Assembly: GCA_905198125.1 (NCBI GenBank)
Contig: CAJKBH010000027.1
Location: 1 to 55,441 of the forward strand
Length of the DNA stretch: 55,441 nucleotides
From: an uncultured Porphyromonadaceae bacterium
Lineage (GTDB): Bacteria; Bacteroidota; Bacteroidia; Bacteroidales; Muribaculaceae
Direction: 5' to 3'
Below the pieces are notes generated by a model that saw only the letters and a list, made by a program, of their open reading frames with translations, was not told the origin of the DNA and searched no databases. A program made the translations under genes and the position numbers. This document shows, piece after piece, positions 55,382 to 55,441 of this stretch; position 1 is the first letter of the stretch, and every line of letters starts with the position of its first letter.

Positions 55382-55441
55382 ATAACCTGGAAAATCCAGA
55401 GCGGACTGACCCCGTGCGCCAGTCTTGATAGACCCCCTGGT

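Noticed and set aside
29103..55441. Integrase, reverse transcriptase or diversity-generating retroelement
   Set aside because: No open frame with such motifs and no template/variable repeat pair was found; an integrase is expected outside the window.

Overview
The window looks like a Bacteroidales chromosome. The evidence is SusC/SusD-type genes, a hybrid two-component regulator of the HTCS kind, and promoters with the Bacteroidota -7 box TAnnTTTG and, where it can be seen, a TTTG-like -33 box. The GC-rich coding style would suit a gut Muribaculaceae-like bacterium, but that rank is inference.

Region 1 (1-23.4 kb) is a polysaccharide utilisation locus (PUL) aimed at host-type glycans: GH92 alpha-mannosidase family, sialate O-acetylesterase, GH95 alpha-fucosidase fragment, GH2 beta-mannosidase, SusC, SusD, a VCBS-repeat surface protein, two clan GH-D alpha-galactosidase-type enzymes and an HTCS regulator. 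Much of it is broken. Five genes together carry 11 in-frame stops and four frameshifts, and every frameshift has the sign of a single lost base. GH95 has lost its N-terminal half at a junction with the divergent esterase, and GH92 lacks its C-terminal part. SusD, the VCBS protein and GH36 are intact.

Region 2 (23.4-29.0 kb) is ordinary host sequence: queE-queD (queuosine precursor), two bPH2 membrane proteins, a secreted protein with a C-terminal sorting-like domain, and crcB.

Region 3 (29.0 kb to the end) is an integrated element. It starts at a 58-nt 3' fragment of a tRNA-Ser(GGA) gene broken in the anticodon loop, taken as an attachment site. It carries a repressor/Cro switch with an 11-bp-arm palindromic operator, an excisionase-like gene, a large primase-helicase, ardA, an AbiF/AbiD-type HEPN gene, and phage head genes in an unusual order: protease, capsid, small and large terminase, then portal. 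No integrase or recognisable tail genes lie in the window, so the element continues to the right.

Two signals in region 3 deserve attention. First, the Abi gene is followed by its own small-RNA unit, with a leftward promoter, a nested stem-loop and a terminator, which suggests a HEPN protein-RNA toxin-antitoxin pair. Second, a structured non-coding element of roughly 150-230 nt occurs five times. Four copies sit directly upstream of ardA and of three unknown small genes, with the motif GTAAAA plus a short hairpin at a nearly fixed 49-57 nt before the start codon. This looks like a shared regulon of early or anti-defence genes. AT-rich cargo genes with their own promoters are inserted throughout the phage module.
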